A DNA stretch of 8,173 nucleotides from Bacteroidota bacterium (lineage in GTDB: Bacteria; Bacteroidota; Bacteroidia; Chitinophagales; Chitinophagaceae), in NCBI GenBank assembly GCA_947461985.1, contig CANHNT010000080.1:1-8173 (forward strand), written 5' to 3'. Each line of letters begins with the position of its first letter. Within the stretch, counting starts at the first letter, position 1. The position numbers were made by a program, and so were the translations under genes. Of this stretch, positions 4,940 through 8,173 are shown in pieces. The notes below the pieces were generated by a model. It did not search any database. It was not told where the DNA came from and was given only the letters and a program-made list of their open reading frames with translations.

Positions 4940-6751
4940 CTATCTGTTGTATTTTTTCAAAATTTCATCCACTCTTTTTTCTACATCTGCCTCTTTTTCT
5001 AAAATAGGGGCATGATGTGGTTTAATTCTTGCATCTAGAATGATAGGACCTTTGCAACCCCAATGTTTGTTTTCGGTAAATGCTGCAATTCCATGAATAT
5101 CATGCGATGGATTACAACGAGTAAAGGCCACCCACACAAAATTATTAATCGTTTGAGCTGTAAAACCAGCATCATCACATACAATAATCAATGGAATTTC
5201 AGTTAATTCATCAAGATTTAATTTTAATTTTTCATTCAACAAAGTCATTTCTTGCAACGCTTGTTGAGGAGAATTATATTTATTTAATTGCAAAGCAACT
5301 ATACCAGGCATGATCAAGTTCGTTTTCCATTCTTTAAAAGAGGATGGAATTTCGTTCGCTAATTTTCGTTTCACATCGCCATAGGCTGCAATCACCACTT
5401 TGCTTCCAGTGTTTAATCCATCACCTGAATAATCGAGCGTATCCATACTGGTTTTAGTATAAAAATGAATATCTCGAGTTAAATCGATTCGTTCTAAAAT
5501 ATATTGAAAATAAGATTCAATATTATGCGTCGACAGTTGATTGGTTTCATCAGCAGTAATAAACAAAAACTTAGCTAAACTTAATTGCCCTGTTCCTAAA
5601 GCATGGTTGGCAATCGTTAAAATTTCTGCCGGTTGTTTCGTTTGACTGTAAGGAGTGTAGCGCTCACTTCCAATCGCTAATAACAATGGATGAACACCAG
5701 CTGCATCCACCGCATGCACTTCTTTTAATCCTGGTATTTCATGTTTCAATGCATTTCCTGTCATTTCATGAATGAGTTGACCAAAACTGGTATCTTCTTG
5801 TGGAGGGCGGCCAACTACCGTAAAAGCCCATATCGCATTTTTTTTAGCATACACTTTATGTACTTTCATTACAGGAAAATCATGTTGTAAGCTGTAATAT
5901 CCTAAATGATCTCCAAATGGACCTTCTGGTTTTACTTCATTCGGAAACACTTCTCCTGTTATCACAAAATCGGCATCCGTGCTCACACAAAATCCGTCTT
6001 CATAGCAATATCTAAACCTACGATTGCCCAATACTCCTGCAAAAGTCATTTCACTAATTCCTTCTGGCAAGGGCATTACAGCCGAAACCGAATGAGCTGG
6101 AGGACCACCTACAAAACAACTCACTTTCAAGGGCACTCCTTTTTTATTTGCATTGGTTTGATGCACACCAATGCCTCTGTGTAATTGGTAGTGCAAGCCT
6201 ATTTCTTTATTTAATGTATACTCATTTCCATTGAGTTGAATGCGATACATTCCTAAATTAGATTTCATAATACCTGGCGAATCCACATCTTCAGAATATA
6301 CTTGTGGCAATGTCACAAAAGCGCCGCCATCCATTTTCCAATGATGTATGAGCGGTAAATCTGAAATCGAAATTTCTTCATATAAAACAGGCTTCATTAA
6401 AGGATTTTTCATTGGCAAAGCCTTCAAAGCAGCCATGCCTGTTTTAAAATTTTTTATAGGATTTTTTATTGCCTTAATCGGATCATTTTTTACCTCTATT
6501 AAATCTTGAACTTGTTTTAACGTATCTCTAAAAATGAATTTACTTCTTTCTAATGTCCCAAAAATATTAGAGGCACATCTAAACTTTGTTCCTTTTACAT
6601 TTTCAAATAGCAATGCTGGACCACCTTGTTCATATACTCTTAAATGAATGGCTGCCATTTCCAAATAAGGATCAACTTCTTCTTTAATACGCAGTAAATG
6701 TCCGTGTTTTTCTAAATCTAACAAGCAACTTTCAAGAGAGGTGTAACTCAT
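4940..6751 (-). CDS. UbiD-family prFMN-dependent decarboxylase, probably for menaquinone biosynthesis
   Basis: UbiD enzymes remove carboxyl groups from aromatic or unsaturated acids using prenylated FMN made by a UbiX partner. The 603-residue protein keeps the expected residues: SNLGMYR (164-170), giving metal-contact N165 and catalytic R170; HRGIGVH (191-197) with metal-contact H191; PEGISE (229-234) with E234; and EGPFGDHLGYY (276-286), whose E276 and D281 complete the R-E-D/E triad. Fungal Fdc1 has Glu where this and many bacterial UbiDs have Asp. It is about 100 residues longer than E. coli UbiD (497), with a C-terminal portion ending around ILDARIKPHHAPILEKE (571-587), as in the longer menaquinone decarboxylases. 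Bacteroidota make menaquinone rather than ubiquinone, so a role in the futalosine route is the best guess, but substrate is not visible. No ubiX or ubiA homologue is in the window. The start is firm: LEKHGHLLRIKEEVDP (13-28) is the usual family N-terminus. gpmI lies upstream on the same strand, 135 bases away. Confidence 0.87.
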   Translation of the reverse strand: MSYTSLESCLLDLEKHGHLLRIKEEVDPYLEMAAIHLRVYEQGGPALLFENVKGTKFRCASNIFGTLERSKFIFRDTLKQVQDLIEVKNDPIKAIKNPIKNFKTGMAALKALPMKNPLMKPVLYEEISISDLPLIHHWKMDGGAFVTLPQVYSEDVDSPGIMKSNLGMYRIQLNGNEYTLNKEIGLHYQLHRGIGVHQTNANKKGVPLKVSCFVGGPPAHSVSAVMPLPEGISEMTFAGVLGNRRFRYCYEDGFCVSTDADFVITGEVFPNEVKPEGPFGDHLGYYSLQHDFPVMKVHKVYAKKNAIWAFTVVGRPPQEDTSFGQLIHEMTGNALKHEIPGLKEVHAVDAAGVHPLLLAIGSERYTPYSQTKQPAEILTIANHALGTGQLSLAKFLFITADETNQLSTHNIESYFQYILERIDLTRDIHFYTKTSMDTLDYSGDGLNTGSKVVIAAYGDVKRKLANEIPSSFKEWKTNLIMPGIVALQLNKYNSPQQALQEMTLLNEKLKLNLDELTEIPLIIVCDDAGFTAQTINNFVWVAFTRCNPSHDIHGIAAFTENKHWGCKGPIILDARIKPHHAPILEKEADVEKRVDEILKKYNR

Positions 6752-6755
6752 ACTG

Positions 6756-6763
6756 CAAATATA
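6756..6763 (-). promoter_or_regulatory. Candidate -7 element immediately before the ubiD-family start
   Basis: The complement reads TATATTTG, an exact TAnnTTTG match ending 4 bases before the ATG at 6751. If used, transcription would begin at or beside the start codon, giving an almost leaderless message. No TTTG-like -33 box is found about 20 bases upstream; that region is occupied by TAGTTGTAAGT repeats instead. Confidence 0.3.
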
Positions 6764-6804
6764 GTTGTAAGTTTTTAGTTGTAAGTGGTCGGTTAGTTGT
6801 GATT
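6762..6804. repeat. Direct repeats TAGTTGTAAGT upstream of the ubiD-family gene
   Basis: TAGTTGTAAGT occurs identically at 6762-6772 and 6776-6786, and a degenerate third copy, TAGTTGTGATT, lies at 6794-6804. Start-to-start spacings are 14 and 18 bases. The first copy abuts the candidate -7 element. Seen from the gene the repeats occupy roughly the -15 to -55 region, where an activator or repressor could bind, but they may equally be slippage or a dispersed intergenic repeat. Confidence 0.5.
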
Positions 6805-6886
6805 ATTGATACGGTATTTTTTTAAACAATTCATAATTTTCGAATTATTATCATAATGTATCTAACTCCAAATATGAATCAATAGG

Positions 6887-8173
6887 TTAGGAAATGAGCA
6901 CATTACCAGTCATTTCACTTGGAATCGCAATGCCCATTCTATGCAAAACAGTGGGTGCTAAATCGCCTAATTTTCCATTTTTTACTTCGCCTACATAATC
7001 ATTTGAAATTACAAATAATGGAACAGGATTCAGCGTATGAGCTGTATTGGGCGTACCGTCCTCATTGATCATATAATCACTATTGCCATGGTCAGCAGTT
7101 AAGAAAATAGTATAATCTTGCTTCAACGCTTCTGTTACAATTTTTTCGACACAAGCATCTACGGTTTCCACCGCTTTTATCACAGCTTCCCAAACACCTG
7201 TATGACCTACCATGTCTGCATTTGCGAAATTTAAAACAATAAAATCGGCCGTTTTATTTTTTATTTCTGGTAAAATTAATTCAGTTAATTGCTGGGCACT
7301 CATTTCGGGTTTTAAGTCGTAAGTGGCTACATCTTTGGGAGATGGAGCCATTAACCGTTTTTCACCAATAAATTCTTTTTCTCGTCCACCACTAAAAAAG
7401 AAGGTTACATGAGGATATTTTTCAGTTTCTGCAATTCTAATTTGAGTTTTGTTATTGGCTTCTAAAACTTCGCCTATTGTGTTTTTTAAATCATCGTTTC
7501 TAAAAACAACATGCACATTTTTAAAATTTTTATTATACTCCGTTAAGGTGGTATAAAATAAATTTAACGGAGCCATATTTTGTTCATGAAAAGCTTGTTG
7601 AGTTAAAACTTCCGTTATTTCTCTACATCGATCTGTTCTGAAATTAAAACATAAAACAGCATCTCCATCTTGAATAGTGGCTATAGGATTTCCAGCGTCA
7701 TCAACTGCAATAATGGGTTTAAGAAACTCATCGGTTATGTTTTCAGTGTATGATGCTTCGATTGAAGCGATTATGTCTGTAGATTTTTCCCCTACTCCGT
7801 GCACTAAAGCGTCATAGGCTAATTTTACTCTATCCCAGCGCTTGTCTCTATCCATTGCATAGTATCTTCCAGTAACACTGGCTATTTTACCAACACTCGT
7901 TTTTAAATGTGCTTCTATTTCTTTTACATACCCTAATCCGCTTTTGGGATCCGTATCTCTTCCATCTGTAAACACGTGAATGACAACATTAACTAATTTT
8001 TTATTTTGACAAATATCACAAATAGATTTTAAATGATTGATGTGAGAATGGACGCCTCCATCACTCAATAAACCGATTAAATGAAGTGTTTTATTATTTT
8101 CTAAACAGTAATTAATCGTGGCATTAAACGCTTTATTTTGGGCTAATTCTCCCGATTTTATGGCCACGTTAAT
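6887..8173 (-). CDS. gpmI: 2,3-bisphosphoglycerate-independent phosphoglycerate mutase, N-terminus cut by right edge
   Basis: GpmI interconverts 3- and 2-phosphoglycerate in glycolysis and gluconeogenesis, using two metal ions and a phosphoserine. The window holds 428 codons and the stop; full-length enzymes have about 510 residues, so roughly 80 are missing, including the region of the catalytic serine. The frame is open to the edge, so the in-frame GTG at 8167 is an internal valine, not the start. In visible numbering the motifs are SDGGVHSH (37-44), DGRDTDP (70-76), GRYYAMDRDKRWDR (102-115), FNFRTDR (176-182), TEKY with the catalytic lysine (250-253), ADMVGHTG (319-326; D320, H324), TADHGN (359-364; D361, H362) and H379 in NTAH. 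These include the C-terminal metal ligands, so that half is intact. It precedes the ubiD-family gene on the same strand, separated by 135 bases without a convincing terminator. Confidence 0.95.
   Translation of the reverse strand: MNVAIKSGELAQNKAFNATINYCLENNKTLHLIGLLSDGGVHSHINHLKSICDICQNKKLVNVVIHVFTDGRDTDPKSGLGYVKEIEAHLKTSVGKIASVTGRYYAMDRDKRWDRVKLAYDALVHGVGEKSTDIIASIEASYTENITDEFLKPIIAVDDAGNPIATIQDGDAVLCFNFRTDRCREITEVLTQQAFHEQNMAPLNLFYTTLTEYNKNFKNVHVVFRNDDLKNTIGEVLEANNKTQIRIAETEKYPHVTFFFSGGREKEFIGEKRLMAPSPKDVATYDLKPEMSAQQLTELILPEIKNKTADFIVLNFANADMVGHTGVWEAVIKAVETVDACVEKIVTEALKQDYTIFLTADHGNSDYMINEDGTPNTAHTLNPVPLFVISNDYVGEVKNGKLGDLAPTVLHRMGIAIPSEMTGNVLIS

Noticed and set aside
5906..6184. 92-residue plus-strand frame inside the ubiD-family gene
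   Set aside because: It is antisense to the most conserved catalytic part of the decarboxylase, where codon constraint can leave shadow frames open.
6833..6848. Hairpin ATAATT-TTCG-AATTAT downstream of gpmI
   Set aside because: The stem is six A/T pairs with no U tract on the gpmI-sense side; it is too weak to call a terminator and may be chance in AT-rich DNA.
8165..8167. GTG as the start of the phosphoglycerate mutase
   Set aside because: The frame stays open to the window edge and the conserved N-terminal domain with the catalytic serine is missing, so this is an internal valine of a truncated gene.
1..8173. Defence system, CRISPR array, prophage, insertion sequence or RNA gene
   Set aside because: No spaced repeat array, transposase, inverted terminal repeats, integrase, tRNA-like or rRNA-like sequence was seen; every sizeable frame is a recognisable metabolic or glycan gene.

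Overview
The window is AT-rich chromosomal DNA that looks like Bacteroidota, probably a Chitinophagaceae- or Sphingobacteriales-like lineage. None of the start codons has a clear Shine-Dalgarno sequence. Several are preceded by the Bacteroidota sigma-factor -7 octamer TAnnTTTG, and the encoded proteins resemble Bacteroidota families. The phylum call is fairly secure; the family-level call is inference from remembered protein similarity. No RNA gene, CRISPR array, insertion sequence or phage gene is visible, and no gene-free stretch exceeds about 200 bases.

Layout. (1) 1-319, minus strand: N-terminal part of a flavin reductase-like protein, cut by the left edge. (2) 414-2932, plus strand: a surface-polysaccharide block of a GT4-type glycosyltransferase, a sedoheptulose-7-phosphate isomerase (gmhA) and a heptose-1-phosphate nucleotidyltransferase (hddC-like), the last two only 3 nt apart. 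It ends in a 35-nt, almost perfectly symmetric terminator shared with the convergent gene. (3) 2987-3985, minus strand: a fumarylacetoacetase-family hydrolase. (4) 4187-4837, plus strand: uracil phosphoribosyltransferase (upp), divergent from the hydrolase. (5) 4940-6751, minus strand: a UbiD-family prFMN-dependent decarboxylase, probably for menaquinone. (6) 6887-8173, minus strand: cofactor-independent phosphoglycerate mutase (gpmI), missing its N-terminus at the right edge.

How the genes fit together. gmhA and hddC supply the first and last steps of the route from sedoheptulose 7-phosphate to a nucleotide-activated manno-heptose; the intermediate kinase and phosphatase are not in the window. 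The glycosyltransferase next door is a plausible but unproven user of an activated sugar. The flavin reductase and the fumarylacetoacetase relative flank the heptose block and could belong to an aromatic amino acid catabolism neighbourhood that the sugar genes interrupt; this is inference. upp (pyrimidine salvage), ubiD and gpmI are housekeeping genes with no evident link to each other.

I do not see a convincing novel system. The most useful observations concern gene starts and control regions (two starts moved inward, promoter octamers, short direct repeats next to two promoters), the incomplete heptose pathway, and a glycosyltransferase lacking the canonical EX7E motif.
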